64,000 nucleotides of DNA from Pseudarthrobacter sp. BIM B-2242 (GCF_014764445.1 NZ_CP061721.1:62001-126000); one strand, 5' to 3'; positions 8,178 through 22,959 are shown, counted from the first letter of the stretch. Notes: generated by a model from the letters alone, not told the origin. Translations and numbers: made by a program.

Positions 8178-9569
8178 TTATGAGTGAAGTGCTGCGCGGG
8201 CGAAGGCTTGCCCCGGCTTGACGGTGCCGGGTTTGAGCCCGAAGCGGTCGTCGAAGATGCCGAGGTTCAGCAGGGCGTCTTGTGCGTCGACGAGCAGTGC
8301 TTGGACGGTGTTCGGTTCGAGTTCGGCTCCGGTTCGGGTGCTCCAGCCGAGTGCGCCGAGACCGAAGGAGACGGCTGCAAGGAAGCCACCCCATTCGGTT
8401 TGTCTGGCCGCGGCGACCTCAAGGAGTAGTAACAGCGCCGCGTCACGCTCGGAGTCATGACGGTGTCGGTGGGCGACGGAGCGGGCCAGAAAAAGCCAAA
8501 GACCTGCAGGATCATCGAGCAGCCGCTTGGCGGCGGATGTGAGGACAAGTCTGCCTTTAATTTTGCGGACCAGACCGAGTCGTTGAGCGCTTTCGCGCAG
8601 CTGAAGAACGGGCAGGGTCTGGTCCTCGCGGTTGGCTTTGCCGATCCAGTCCCTAGCCCACCCGAGCTCGGTCATTGCCTCCCGGACCACGGCCGGCGGC
8701 AGCCAGCCGGCAGCGGTGAGGGACAGACCCTCGCGCCCGACGCGGCGGGTGAGCCAGAGATACGGGGCAGTCATCGCCTCGGCGACGGCTGCTTCGACCG
8801 TTGCGGGGCCATCGAGGCCGGCGCCGCGCAGGTACGCACGGAATTCACGCCGTAGTCCGGGAGGCATCCGGTTCGCGAGTTCCTGGGTCAGTGACTCGGT
8901 TCCGGAGCGCTCTCCGTTCGCACACGGAGCAGGGAACATCAGGGCCAGTTCATGATTCACGGCATTGATATCGAGCTGGTCCGGGTCGAATTTCTGCCAG
9001 GGCCCGGCTGTCCAGGCCGCCCAGGCGTGAAGGTTCTCGTGGTCTTCGTGGCCGGGGTCCGCGAGGGCGTCGAGCAGGTCGTAATAGCCGCCGATGCCAC
9101 CGGAATCTTCCAGCGGCGCCCGCCGTGCGCCCGCTACGAGCCGCGCCCTTGGGGCGTTGGCAGGCAGGGGGAGGGTTCCGCTGAATTCAAGGCGGTGGAT
9201 CCAGCCGTCTCCGAAGTCATATTCATAGAACAGGGGACCGGATTCAGGGGTGAGGATCTGGCCCAGGGTCCAGTCCGTCTCGGGCAGGTCGTCGTCAGAG
9301 TCTTCCATCAGGTCCAGAGGGACCCAGCGCCGGGGCTCGCGCACGATCCCGTTGACGGCGCGCAGACGAACATAGGGGTCGGTGTCCGTGAAGGAATGCA
9401 GGTGATAATCCCGCCAGCCCACGGCCGCTTGCAGGACCTCGTGGACTCTGTCCAGGGTCAGGGAAGAATCGACCTCGAGGAGCCGCCAGATGGCTGGCTC
9501 GCTGCCCACGACCGATACCTTTAGCCGCAGCAACATCGACCCGGGACCTCCATCTGTAGCGCGCATCAT
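8178..9569 (-). CDS. pRiA4b ORF-3-like family protein
   Basis: About 463 residues. The plasmid pRiA4b ORF-3 domain covers roughly residues 7-200: LLRLKVSVVGSEPAIWRLLEV, LTLDRVHEVLQAAVGW, YHLHSF, then FYEYDFGDGWIHRLEF and the closing WAAW...FDPDQLDINAVN. The C-terminal half has a helical region (residues about 215-460) typical of the long family members. The function is unknown; it is a frequent passenger of plasmids and insertion elements. An ATG at 9836 would add 89 low-complexity residues; I chose the ATG pair at 9566-9569, next to the domain. Confidence 0.85.
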   Translation of the reverse strand: MMRATDGGPGSMLLRLKVSVVGSEPAIWRLLEVDSSLTLDRVHEVLQAAVGWRDYHLHSFTDTDPYVRLRAVNGIVREPRRWVPLDLMEDSDDDLPETDWTLGQILTPESGPLFYEYDFGDGWIHRLEFSGTLPLPANAPRARLVAGARRAPLEDSGGIGGYYDLLDALADPGHEDHENLHAWAAWTAGPWQKFDPDQLDINAVNHELALMFPAPCANGERSGTESLTQELANRMPPGLRREFRAYLRGAGLDGPATVEAAVAEAMTAPYLWLTRRVGREGLSLTAAGWLPPAVVREAMTELGWARDWIGKANREDQTLPVLQLRESAQRLGLVRKIKGRLVLTSAAKRLLDDPAGLWLFLARSVAHRHRHDSERDAALLLLLEVAAARQTEWGGFLAAVSFGLGALGWSTRTGAELEPNTVQALLVDAQDALLNLGIFDDRFGLKPGTVKPGQAFARAALHS

Positions 9570-10121
9570 CACAGCACTATCCTGCCAGTCCCGGTGTTTG
9601 GCGAGACTCCTGCCCGCGGGGGAGGGGATCCCGGGCGTATCGTCTGCGACGGTCTCGAAGGACAGCTCCACGTCGCCTGCAGGGCCAGCTGTCGCCGACG
9701 TCCGGGGCGAACGTGCCGCCGTGGAACAGCCGGACAAGCGCCCCAGTCGCTGGCCGGCAAATTCCGCGATGGTGTGGCTAGGCCTGCCCCGGGGAAGACA
9801 GCGGCAAACCGGCGGTCCCTCTGAAAGGTGGGCCAAGACGGCGTAGTCCAGCCAACAATAGCCATATCTACCGTTGTCTATCGTTCGCTATAGCTACCTA
9901 TATTTCACTAGACATTCGTAGAGATGAGGTTGCATGGCGTCCTTCATCAAACGCCAATCCAATTGCGCCTTGAGCCGCCGCCAAATACCAAGACACCACG
10001 CCGTTCCCACCTCTAAGCTGCTCCTCCGCGACAGGCGGCATGGACCCGCCAGCGCGGGAAATGTTAGCCTTAACCAGACCCCTTTTATGTCTTGTCATAC
10101 TGTCAGCTTGACATAATACCT
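9570..10121. other. Gene-poor stretch upstream of toxin-antitoxin copy 2
   Basis: About 550 bp with no convincing gene. Around 9850-9915 it is unusually AT-rich for this genome, with repeated CTATC/CTATAG/CTACCTATA-like words, which may be a promoter or an old element edge. TTGACA at 10108-10113 is the -35 of the antitoxin promoter. Confidence 0.4.
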
Positions 10122-10137
10122 ATTATCGGCTAAAAGT

Positions 10138-10152
10138 TGGGCTAGTCATTGG
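10138..10152. promoter_or_regulatory. Antitoxin promoter and degraded operator (copy 2)
   Basis: TTGACA at 10108, 17 bases, then TAAAAG at 10131 form the promoter. The following GGCTAGT-C-ATTGGCC retains only the left arm of the palindrome that is perfect in copy 1. Confidence 0.55.
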
Positions 10153-10178
10153 CCTAAGCTCAGGCTAGAGTTTCAAGC

Positions 10179-10454
10179 ATGAGAACCGTACCGCTCAGCG
10201 AAGCCAAGGACAAACTCTCGGCCCTCGTGGAGGAAGCCGACAGGACCCACGAGATCATTCAGATCACGCGGCACGGGCACCCGTCAGCGGTGCTGATGTC
10301 CGCGGATGACCTGGAATCCTTGCAGGAAACGATCCACTGGCTGTCCCGGCCGGGCATCCGCGAAGACCTGGACCAGGCGCAGCGCGACATCGCCGAAGGC
10401 AACACGACCAGCGGTGCTGATCTGCGCCGCGAATTCGGACTGCCGCCGCGGTGA
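10179..10454 (+). CDS. Phd/YefM-family antitoxin (copy 2)
   Basis: 91 residues, nearly identical to the antitoxin at 4964-5239 (five substitutions, all outside the first 20 residues). It has the same MRTVPLSEAKDKLSALVEEA DNA-binding start and the same GTGA overlap with its toxin. Both genes are intact, so this copy can be active. It may cross-bind the toxin of copy 1. Confidence 0.92.
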   Translation: MRTVPLSEAKDKLSALVEEADRTHEIIQITRHGHPSAVLMSADDLESLQETIHWLSRPGIREDLDQAQRDIAEGNTTSGADLRREFGLPPR

Positions 10455-10744
10455 CCGGCACAGAACCCGGTGATACGGGGGCGTGGAAGGTCGAAGTCAC
10501 GAGTCCGGCACTGAAGGGTTTCCGCCGGCTCCCCGAGAAGGCGGCAGCAGCGATAGTTGAATTCGTCACCGGCCCGCTGGCCGATAATCCCCGGCGGCTG
10601 AGCAAACCCCTCACGAATGAACTGCTCGGCCTGCACACGGCACGGCGCGGCGACTATCGCGTGCTGTTCACTCTCGACGTTGAAGACCACATCCTGTACG
10701 TCCACCGCATCGAACACCGATCCGACGTCTACAAGCCGCGTTAG
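10451..10744 (+). CDS. RelE/ParE-family toxin (copy 2)
   Basis: 97 residues from a GTG start inside the GTGA overlap. From WKVEVTSPALKGF onward it differs from copy 1 by five residues, including V to P and R to L/H changes. The first ten residues (MTGTEPGDTG against MTDAQTAGHP) are unrelated, which suggests relaxed constraint or replacement there. The RelE core RRGDYRVLFTLD and YVHRIEHRSDVY is unchanged. Confidence 0.9.
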   Translation: MTGTEPGDTGAWKVEVTSPALKGFRRLPEKAAAAIVEFVTGPLADNPRRLSKPLTNELLGLHTARRGDYRVLFTLDVEDHILYVHRIEHRSDVYKPR

Positions 10745-11030
10745 CCGAACTTCAAGGAAACGTGCCAGCTGGGAGCCTCTCCCCCGGTTCAGGTTGACGA
10801 AAGGCCGGTTATCGGCGTCCAACCCACGGGAGTAGAAGCGGGGAGAACTCCCTGCGCTTGCGGACTGGCACTGGCTCGCCGGTTTTTGTTTTGCATCTCC
10901 GTAGACCGCAGTCATGCGCGAGGTCGTCGAGAGCCGCATCAACCAGGTCAACTAGCTGCGTGGACGCTGCCTTGCGGACGTTCTCGTAGGTGTTGTCATG
11001 AACGGTGTAGTTTCGCTGGCTCAGGTTCAT
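10745..11030 (-). CDS. Possible small hypothetical protein
   Basis: A frame from ATG 11030 (MNLSQRNYTVHDNTYENVRK) reads about 73 residues to 10809. Its first half looks protein-like (STQLVDLVDAALDDLAHDC), but the last part lies in the inverted repeat and the start overlaps the end of the TetR gene by 35 bp. It may be a remnant cut by the repeat. The rest of the interval, down to 10745, holds only repeat sequence. Confidence 0.25.
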
Positions 11031-11652
11031 GCGGGGCGGCGTCAACGTCGGCTTCCGGCACGAGGATAAGGTCGAGGTAGGCCTTGAGGATGCCGGGCAC
11101 GTCCACGGTGTCGGGGCTCAGGAGCCACTCGGTTTGGATTCCTTCCCAGAGGGCCACGATGGTGGGTCCTGCCACGTCCGGGTCGACGCCCGGCCGGAGC
11201 CGGCCAATGCTCGCGAGGTAGCGCAGCTCCCCGCTGTATTCATTCCGAAGCCGGGCGAAGCGCTGGACGAAGTAGCCGCGGGCCGGGTGGTCCTCGGTGG
11301 TTGCTTCTCCGGAGAGTACGGAGTAGAGCTCTACGAGGTGGGGTAGGCCCTCGTTGTGTTCCGCCTGCCGCACGATGGTTTCGGCAAACCGTTGCCGCGT
11401 GCCCGGGGTGCTCGTGGAGATCCGGTCGCGGTACTCGAGCACCGCCACGAGCAGCTGAGCCTTGGTGGGGAAGTGGTGGAGGAGCGTGGTCTGGCTGATC
11501 CCTGCCCGGTCCGCGACGTCCTGGATGCTGCCGCCGTTGTAGCCACGCGACCCGAAGACCTCTACAGCGGCCTCAAGAATTTGCCGTTGACGCTCAGCGG
11601 TCTTGGCGTACGGGCCGCGCGGGCCCGAGCGTACCGTCGCATTTTTAGTCAT
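10996..11652 (-). CDS. TetR-family transcriptional regulator, probable repressor of the galactoside operon
   Basis: About 218 residues from ATG 11652 (MTKNATVRSGPRGPYAKT). The TetR HTH is at about residues 17-63: AERQRQILEAAVEVFGSRGYNGGSIQ, then DVADRAGISQTTLLHHFPTKAQL. The C-terminal ligand domain follows. It is divergent from the sugar ABC transporter / lacZ operon, with a 9-6-9 palindrome between them, so it probably controls both directions. The inducer is presumably a galactoside or a product of it (inference). An ATG 21 codons upstream would run into the palindrome and is rejected. Confidence 0.9.
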   Translation of the reverse strand: MTKNATVRSGPRGPYAKTAERQRQILEAAVEVFGSRGYNGGSIQDVADRAGISQTTLLHHFPTKAQLLVAVLEYRDRISTSTPGTRQRFAETIVRQAEHNEGLPHLVELYSVLSGEATTEDHPARGYFVQRFARLRNEYSGELRYLASIGRLRPGVDPDVAGPTIVALWEGIQTEWLLSPDTVDVPGILKAYLDLILVPEADVDAAPHEPEPAKLHRS

Positions 11653-11674
11653 GGGTTCCAGTCTAATTTCATTA

Positions 11675-11698
11675 AAACCCGAGCATGTACTCGGGTTT
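11675..11698. promoter_or_regulatory. Palindromic operator between tetR and the galactoside operon
   Basis: AAACCCGAG-CATGTA-CTCGGGTTT is a perfect palindrome with 9-bp arms, the size TetR dimers bind. It lies 22 bp upstream of the tetR start and 76 bp upstream of the binding-protein start, in the only gap between the divergent units. Confidence 0.75.
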
Positions 11699-11774
11699 CG
11701 TGTTAGCCTTGTCACGTCGGGCCGTACAGCCCCGGCGCCGTATCCGCGGCGCTGACCATAACGAAGTGGGACTC

Positions 11775-13115
11775 ATGCCATCTCTGACACGACGACAACT
11801 CCTTTCCGCTGGACTCAGCGCCTCCGCCTTGGCCCTTCTCACCGGGTGCGCCACTCCGGGCACTGTTTCCGTCAATGCCGCACCTGCCATCCCTGCGGCC
11901 GGGACCGGTGAGAAGGTGACACTCACGTACTGGTCCTGGCTCAAGAATGTTCAGAAGGTCGCCGATATCTGGAACGAGAGCCACCCGAACGTCCAGGTTG
12001 AAACGGTCTGGATCCCCAGCGGCAACCGTGGCGGGTACGCCAAGCTTTACGCCGCGCTAGCGGCGGGCGGTGGCCCTGACCTCGCACAGGTTGAAATGCG
12101 TACCGTCCCTGAGTTCATGCTCGTCAACGGGCTCGTGGATCTCTCTCGCTACGGTGCCCGTGAATACGCGCACCGTTATGACCCCGCACTTTGGAGCCAA
12201 GTGAGCTTCTCCGGGGGCGTCTACGGCATCCCCCAGGACTCGGGGCCGATGGCCACGTTCTACCGCCCCGACGTCCTGGCCAAAGTAGGCGCGGCGGCAC
12301 CGTCGACTTGGGAGGAGTGGGCAGCCGTCGGGAAGGAGCTCCGCGGTGCCAACGCCTACATCGACTGCTTCTCTCTCGCGGACACCTCCTACTTCGTCTC
12401 TTTCGCCGCACAGGCTGGGGCTCGCTGGCTGCGCTCGGCCGAGGACGGATGGATCATCAACATGACCGACGATTCAACGCTGAACGTCGCGCGGTTCTTT
12501 GACCGGGCGATCGACGCCGGGATTGTTACTACCGCCTACGGGCCCTTCACCCCCGGCTGGTACGCGGCGGCTGCGAAGGGGGAGCTCGCCTCGCTCACGA
12601 GCGGCAGCTGGGCGGATGCCCTTGTGCAGAGTGTCAGCGGCGGAGCGGGCAAGTGGCGCGTGGCGCCCATGCCCATTTGGGACTCCAGAGGGTATGGCTC
12701 GAGCTACCTCGGCGGGTCCACCGCGGCGGTCCTGGCTAACAGCAAGCACCCCCGCGAGGCCCTCGAATTCGCTGTCTGGATGACGTCCACGCAGGCCGGC
12801 ATCGACGCCGAGATCACTAACAGTGGCATCGGATGGTCGCCCGCGCCGGGCATCATCGGGGCAAAGCGCGAAAAGCCCTCCGACTTTTTCGGGGGGCAGA
12901 ACTACAACCAGGACGTGATGGTGCCGGCGAGTAAGTCGCAGAACATGGACTGGTCTTGGTGGCCGGTCACCACGCAGTCTTTCAACATCCTAGGCGACGG
13001 GTTCCGCCGCAAGGCATCGGGCACGAGCCTTGTCGACACCGTAGTAGCCGCCGAGCAACAGATCATGACGGCCTTCAGGAACAAGGGTCTGACAATCAGG
13101 AAGGAGCAGGCATGA
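11775..13115 (+). CDS. Sugar ABC transporter substrate-binding lipoprotein
   Basis: 446 residues, a family 1 (MalE-like) extracellular binding protein. The signal peptide starts TRRQLLSAGLSASALALLTGC, giving a lipobox with Cys near residue 25 and a twin-arginine-like motif. The mature protein has the family layout: LTYWSW near the start, a WNESHPNVQVETV strand, GGGPDLAQVE, GVYGIPQDSGPMATFYRPDVL and the C-terminal lobe with GGSTAAVL. It delivers a sugar, probably a beta-galactoside given lacZ downstream, to the two permeases. No ATPase is encoded in the operon, so a shared MsiK-type ATPase elsewhere is likely. The stop overlaps the next start (ATGA). Confidence 0.92.
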   Translation: MPSLTRRQLLSAGLSASALALLTGCATPGTVSVNAAPAIPAAGTGEKVTLTYWSWLKNVQKVADIWNESHPNVQVETVWIPSGNRGGYAKLYAALAAGGGPDLAQVEMRTVPEFMLVNGLVDLSRYGAREYAHRYDPALWSQVSFSGGVYGIPQDSGPMATFYRPDVLAKVGAAAPSTWEEWAAVGKELRGANAYIDCFSLADTSYFVSFAAQAGARWLRSAEDGWIINMTDDSTLNVARFFDRAIDAGIVTTAYGPFTPGWYAAAAKGELASLTSGSWADALVQSVSGGAGKWRVAPMPIWDSRGYGSSYLGGSTAAVLANSKHPREALEFAVWMTSTQAGIDAEITNSGIGWSPAPGIIGAKREKPSDFFGGQNYNQDVMVPASKSQNMDWSWWPVTTQSFNILGDGFRRKASGTSLVDTVVAAEQQIMTAFRNKGLTIRKEQA

Positions 13116-14061
13116 GCGCCACCGCAGAAACCGCACATCCGTCAGCACCCCAGCGGGATAGGCACGGACGGGCAAGGCAGCAGCGCCGCACCGTCACCCG
13201 CGCACCCTGGATCCTGCTTGCGCCCTTCCTGGCGCTCTTCGCCCTCACCTTCATCTTCCCGATCATCGCTGCAGTCGGTTCGAGCTTCACGAAAGTTACC
13301 CGCAGCGGCCTCTTCGGCGAGACGGGCGTCCACTCCGGATTTGCGGGGTTCGAGAACTATGCCCGCGCCCTCGGGGACGGAAGCTTCCTCGCCTCAATCG
13401 GCCGCGTGCTGCTCTTCGGCGTGGTCCAGGTTCCTGTCATGATCGCCCTCTGTACAGTTCTCGCGCTCCTGCTGGAGTCGGCCTCGGCTAAGTGGCCCGG
13501 GTTCTTCCGCGCGGCTTTCTTCATGCCGTATGGCGTGCCGGGCGTCATCGCGACCATTCTCTGGTCTTTTCTCTACGTCCCAGGCCTGAGCCCGCTCGTG
13601 GACGCTGCCAAGTCTGTGGGTATCACCGTGAACTTCCTTGGCCCGGATACCGTGCTGTGGTCCATCGCCAACATCGTTACGTGGAGCTACACGGGCTACA
13701 ACATGCTGATCGTCATAGCCCAGCTCAAGGCAATCCCTAACGAGGTTTATGAAGCTGCGCGTGTGGACGGTGCCGGACCTTTCCGTGTCGCGTGGACCAT
13801 TCAGCTGCCGCTTATCCGGCCCGCCCTCGTGCTCACCACGGTGTTCTCGATCATCGGCACGCTTCAGCTGTTCGCCGAGGCACAAGTCCTCCAGACTGTT
13901 GCGCCGGCCGTCGACAGCCAGTACACCCCGAACCTGTCCGCCTACACCACTGCCTTTGCGTACAACGACTACAACGTCGCCGCCGCCCAGGCCGTGCTCA
14001 TCGCCCTCGCGGCCTTCATCCTCTCCTTCACCTTCCTCCGGTTCACGAACAGGAAGTCCTC

Positions 14062-14065
<4 letters not shown>
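13112..14065 (+). CDS. Sugar ABC transporter permease (MalF type)
   Basis: 317 residues with six membrane segments. The first is at about residues 30-55 (ILLAPFLALFALTFIFPIIAAV), after a charged N-terminus. The EAA loop, which docks on the ATPase, reads EVYEAARVDGAGPFRVAWTIQLPLIRPAL. This is the MalF-like half of the importer, in the cytoplasmic membrane. Its ATG overlaps the binding-protein stop and its own stop overlaps the next permease, so all are co-translated. Confidence 0.93.
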
Positions 14066-19065
<5,000 letters not shown>

Positions 19066-19069
<4 letters not shown>

Positions 19070-20087
19070 AAATACTGGTCACAGGGGGCACGGGCTACAT
19101 CGGTTCCCACACCGTTCTTTCCCTGCAGGAAGCCGGCCACGACGTGGTCGTCATCGACAACCTGGTCAACTCCAGCGACGAATCACTGCGCCGCGTGGCG
19201 GAACTCAGCGGCAAGACCGCAGAGTTCCATCACGTAGACCTGGTGAACGAGGCAGCCCTCGACAAGGTCTTCGCCGGCAACGCCATCGACGCAGTCATCC
19301 ACTTCGCGGGCCTCAAAGCGGTGGGTGAATCCGTGCGGGAGCCGTTGAAGTACTACTCCAACAACCTTGTGGGCACCCTGAACCTGATCCGTTTGATGGA
19401 CAGGCATGACGTCCGGTCCATCGTGTTCAGCTCCTCCGCCACCGTCTACGGCGAACACAACCCCATCCCCTACGTGGAAAAGATGGAGATCGGGGCCAAC
19501 AACCCCTACGGACGCACCAAGGAACAGATCGAGGACATCCTCCCGACCTCGGCGCGGCCGACTCCCGCTGGCACATAGCATTGCTGCGCTACTTCAACCC
19601 GGTGGGCGCCCACCCCTCGGGCCGCATCGGCGAGGATCCCCAGGGCATCCCCAACAACCTGGTCCCGTTCATCGCCCAGGTGGCCGTGGGCCGCCGCGAA
19701 AAGCTCATGGTCTTCGGCGGCGACTACGACACCCCCGACGGCACCTGCCTGCGCGACTGCATCCACGTGATGGACCTCGCGGAGGGGCACGTCGCGGCGC
19801 TGAACCATATCGCAGGACGCACCGGCGTGTTCCGCTGGAACCTCGGCTCCGGCACGGGCTCCTCCGTCCTGGAGGTCCTACGCGCCTTTGAAAAGGCCGT
19901 GGGCAAGCCCATCCCCTACGAGATCACCGAACGGCGCGCCGGAGACCTCCCTGCCTTCTGGGCCGACGCCACCTCCGCCCTGGCCGACCTGAGCTGGTCC
20001 ACCACCAAGTCCGTGGACCAAATGTGCGAAGACCACTGGCGCTGGCAAAAGAACAACCCCCAAGGCTATAGATCCCACCGAGAATGA
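19066..20087 (+). pseudogene. galE: UDP-glucose 4-epimerase, broken by one frameshift
   Basis: The gene reads normally for about 158 codons (GGTGYIGSH at the NAD site, HFAGLKAVGES, SSSATVYGEHN, NPYGRTK with the catalytic Tyr and Lys). It then shifts frame at 19541-19544, where CATCCTCCCGACC lacks one base, and would end at 19578. In the other frame the homology continues without loss (DLGAADSRWHIALLRYFNPVGAHPSGRIGE to HWRWQKNNPQGY). Restoring one T or C gives a complete enzyme of about 340 residues. It should convert UDP-galactose to UDP-glucose. Either a real recent mutation or an assembly error. Confidence 0.9.
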
Positions 20088-20107
20088 ACAATAGGAGCAG
20101 TGGATAA

Positions 20108-20359
20108 ATGCAGACAGAGAATTCCACCTGCACCGACTTCCACGAGCATGAACGCACGCAACACGATTCCATCACCATCCACGTGCACACACGATCCCAT
20201 TTGGAGGCCGGCGTGGAGGCCGCAGTCCAAGAACTCGCTGCTTACGCGAGGTATCGGAAGCAGGGAATTCTGGTAACCCGGACGGCTCCGGGAACGGTCA
20301 TCGTAAGCCTTGACCCAAATGTTCCCTACGGCATGAGCTACGAACGAACAACCTGGTAA
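20108..20359 (+). CDS. Small hypothetical protein
   Basis: 83 residues (MQTENSTCTDFHEHERTQ). It is polar and His-rich at the start, then LEAGVEAAVQELAAYARYRKQGILVTRTAPGTVIVSLDP, a helix-strand-strand pattern. AGGAG lies 12 bases upstream of the ATG. It lies 20 bp after galE in the same direction and could be the last gene of the operon. I do not recognise a family. Confidence 0.5.
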   Translation: MQTENSTCTDFHEHERTQHDSITIHVHTRSHLEAGVEAAVQELAAYARYRKQGILVTRTAPGTVIVSLDPNVPYGMSYERTTW

Positions 20360-20454
20360 TACACGCAGGCGATAGGGCGAACTCAGCCTTATGGCTGTCT
20401 TGGGCTTTTCTGATGGCCCCTTTCCAACATGGCAACTCAACCTAGGAATTACGC

Positions 20455-21480
<1,026 letters not shown>

Positions 21481-21567
21481 ACGCAAAAAGACAACATCAC
21501 TTACGAACGCCATGCTCCCCGTCACAAATCTGCTCAGCGTTCTGCTGCCATGAAACTCGAGGACGAC

Positions 21568-21822
21568 ATGCCAACAAGCACCACGCCGAATCAAGACCAA
21601 ACAAACATCCACTCTTTCGCACCGTGGCAGCCTATCGACGACTGGACAGTGCTGACCGGCCAGGACGTCGAAGTTCACACTCAGGGCAGCGTGACCGACC
21701 GCGGGCGGGTCGAAGCTGTCATGGCCGACGGATCTCTACTGTGGCTGATGCAGGAAGGAGCCCACAGCCGGCGCGTCGTAGAACAACAACCAGGAACGTA
21801 CATACGCCGTACCTGGAACTGA
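21568..21822 (+). CDS. Small hypothetical protein
   Basis: 84 residues from ATG 21568, which has CGAGGA six bases upstream. The middle reads like a small barrel: WTVLTGQDVEVHTQGSVTDRGRVEAVMADGSLLWLMQ, then RRVVEQQPGTYIRRTW. This resembles Sm/SH3-like folds in pattern only. Function unknown. An upstream ATG (21550) in the same frame would add six residues. Confidence 0.6.
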   Translation: MPTSTTPNQDQTNIHSFAPWQPIDDWTVLTGQDVEVHTQGSVTDRGRVEAVMADGSLLWLMQEGAHSRRVVEQQPGTYIRRTWN

Positions 21823-22080
21823 CAGCGATCGTGTCGGGGGAGCTAGACCTGCGCACTCCAGCTTCAACGGCCAGCGGCTCCCATCCCATGGCGTCCGGAT
21901 GGTGTAGCTCCGAGGCTTTTCGTCAGTGAAGGGCCCACCCCAACCTGACGTCAGGCGGACGCGAAGTAAGCGGCAGAATAGGGTCAAAAGGAAGTTCCTA
22001 CACGTCCCCGGCGAACAATCTCAGATTCAAACCTGACAGCCGACCCTGGTGATGAGCTCGGGTCGGCGAGGTGCCTGGCA

Positions 22081-22103
22081 TTGTGCAACAGCCTGTTGCG
22101 CAA
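22081..22103. repeat. Palindrome TTGTGCAACA-GCC-TGTTGCGCAA
   Basis: A 10-3-10 inverted repeat with one mismatch, sharing its last base with the next palindrome. The left arm shares TTGTGCA with the large palindrome at 23486. Confidence 0.6.
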
Positions 22104-22127
22104 TTGTCCAGAGACTGTCTGGACAAT
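22103..22127. repeat. Palindrome ATTGTCCAGA-GACTG-TCTGGACAAT
   Basis: A perfect 10-5-10 inverted repeat. The half-site ATTGTCCAGA appears again, inverted, at 23576-23585. A related GGACAATCC-TGAT-GGGTTGTCC (one mismatch) follows at 22151-22172. Confidence 0.7.
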
Positions 22128-22189
22128 GAGTTCCGCTGCCCCACAGCCGGGGACAATCCTGATGGGTTGTCCACCGCTACGGCTGCTGA

Positions 22190-22211
22190 GGGAGCTACCC
22201 CAATAGCTCCC
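22190..22211. terminator. Possible hairpin terminator GGGAGCTA-N6-TAGCTCCC
   Basis: Perfect 8-bp arms with a 6-base loop, in the gap between the orphan at 21568-21822 and the convergent lipoprotein gene. No T run follows. Confidence 0.3.
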
Positions 22212-22348
22212 GATTCCAGCCGTGGAAAACCCGGACTGACCCCACCTGTGGACTGTTCGGTTCTCTGCGTGCCGGTACGACGTGTGTGCCCTCTTTTCCT
22301 AATTCCCATTCAGTTCGAGTACTGGGGTGAATTAGGAGTCCCCTGGCA

Positions 22349-22857
22349 TTACTGAAAATCCGATGCATATTCATGGTCGGGAAGGTAATAGCAGTCAGAC
22401 ATAGCGTTTACCGTCAGCGCGTTTGGTTTCCACTCGTCAAAGGACAGGAAGATATACCCAAGGTCCGTATGGGCAAGTTCAAGTTGATCAACACCATTCG
22501 TGAAATGGTTATCACCAGGTGCCCATCCCTCGGCTGCCATGTGGTTCTTGATGTCATCAAGAAGTTGAGCCTGGTTCCGCCCGCCGCTGAGGTCGATCCA
22601 CCTCATCTCGCTCAACCGCCACTCCCCGTCGTGACTGTCGTCCTTGGGCCGCGCACAGCTGGATAGCTCGTCAAGGTTATCCGAGGCACGGACCGATGCT
22701 TCAGGAAACATCGCCTCGATGTCATCCACCGCGGAGCGGATCATCGGTTTGACCTCGCTCAGCGTTTCGCTCTGGTCGGCACGTTGTCCTGGCGCGCAGG
22801 AGACCAAAGTTGGTGCCAGGACCACTGCGCAGAGAGCTGCATCAGGCCGCTTTTCAT
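22349..22857 (-). pseudogene. Putative lipoprotein, signal peptide out of frame by one base
   Basis: The mature part (CAPGQRADQSETLSEVKPM to the C-terminus) is one open frame of about 150 residues with no known domain; it has a second Cys pair (SSCARP and DCYYLP). A GTG at 22825 starts it but gives no signal peptide. ATG 22857 has GAAGGA eight bases upstream, and if its A4 run (22851-22854) had one more A, the frame would read MKKRPDAALCAVVLAPTL, ending in the lipobox VSC: a textbook lipoprotein signal. So the gene probably lost one base, or the sequence has an error. Confidence 0.6.
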
Positions 22858-22959
22858 ATGTTCCTTCGGGTGGAAACAGGGGCTTGATCGCTTCGACCGT
22901 GTGGATGGCTCCATCATTTATTGACTGTCCCGTGTTCCCAATAGCGCCGCAGCGATGAA

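Larger units (their letters stand above)
10122..10840. repeat. Inverted repeat copy 2 carrying a toxin-antitoxin module
   Basis: About 719 bp inverted relative to 4581-5295. It spans promoter, antitoxin, toxin and about 95 bp beyond, ending at the shared CCACGGGAGTAGAAG. The two copies bracket about 4.8 kb containing the recombinase and four other genes. Confidence 0.85.
21823..22348. other. Gene-free region with clustered palindromes
   Basis: About 525 bp without a credible gene. It contains CCTGACGTCAGG (21944-21955), the palindrome cluster at 22081-22172, and GGGAGCTA-N6-TAGCTCCC at 22190-22211, which may be a terminator. I see no promoter or RNA family I can name. Confidence 0.5.

Noticed and set aside
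9898..10098. Small minus-strand frame of 66 codons before toxin-antitoxin copy 2
   Set aside because: No ribosome-binding site, no recognisable pattern, and it lies in a stretch that otherwise looks like promoter or element edge.
4581..10840. Composite transposon bounded by insertion sequences
   Set aside because: The bounding repeats are toxin-antitoxin modules; neither contains a transposase, and I see no terminal inverted repeats or target-site duplication at their edges.
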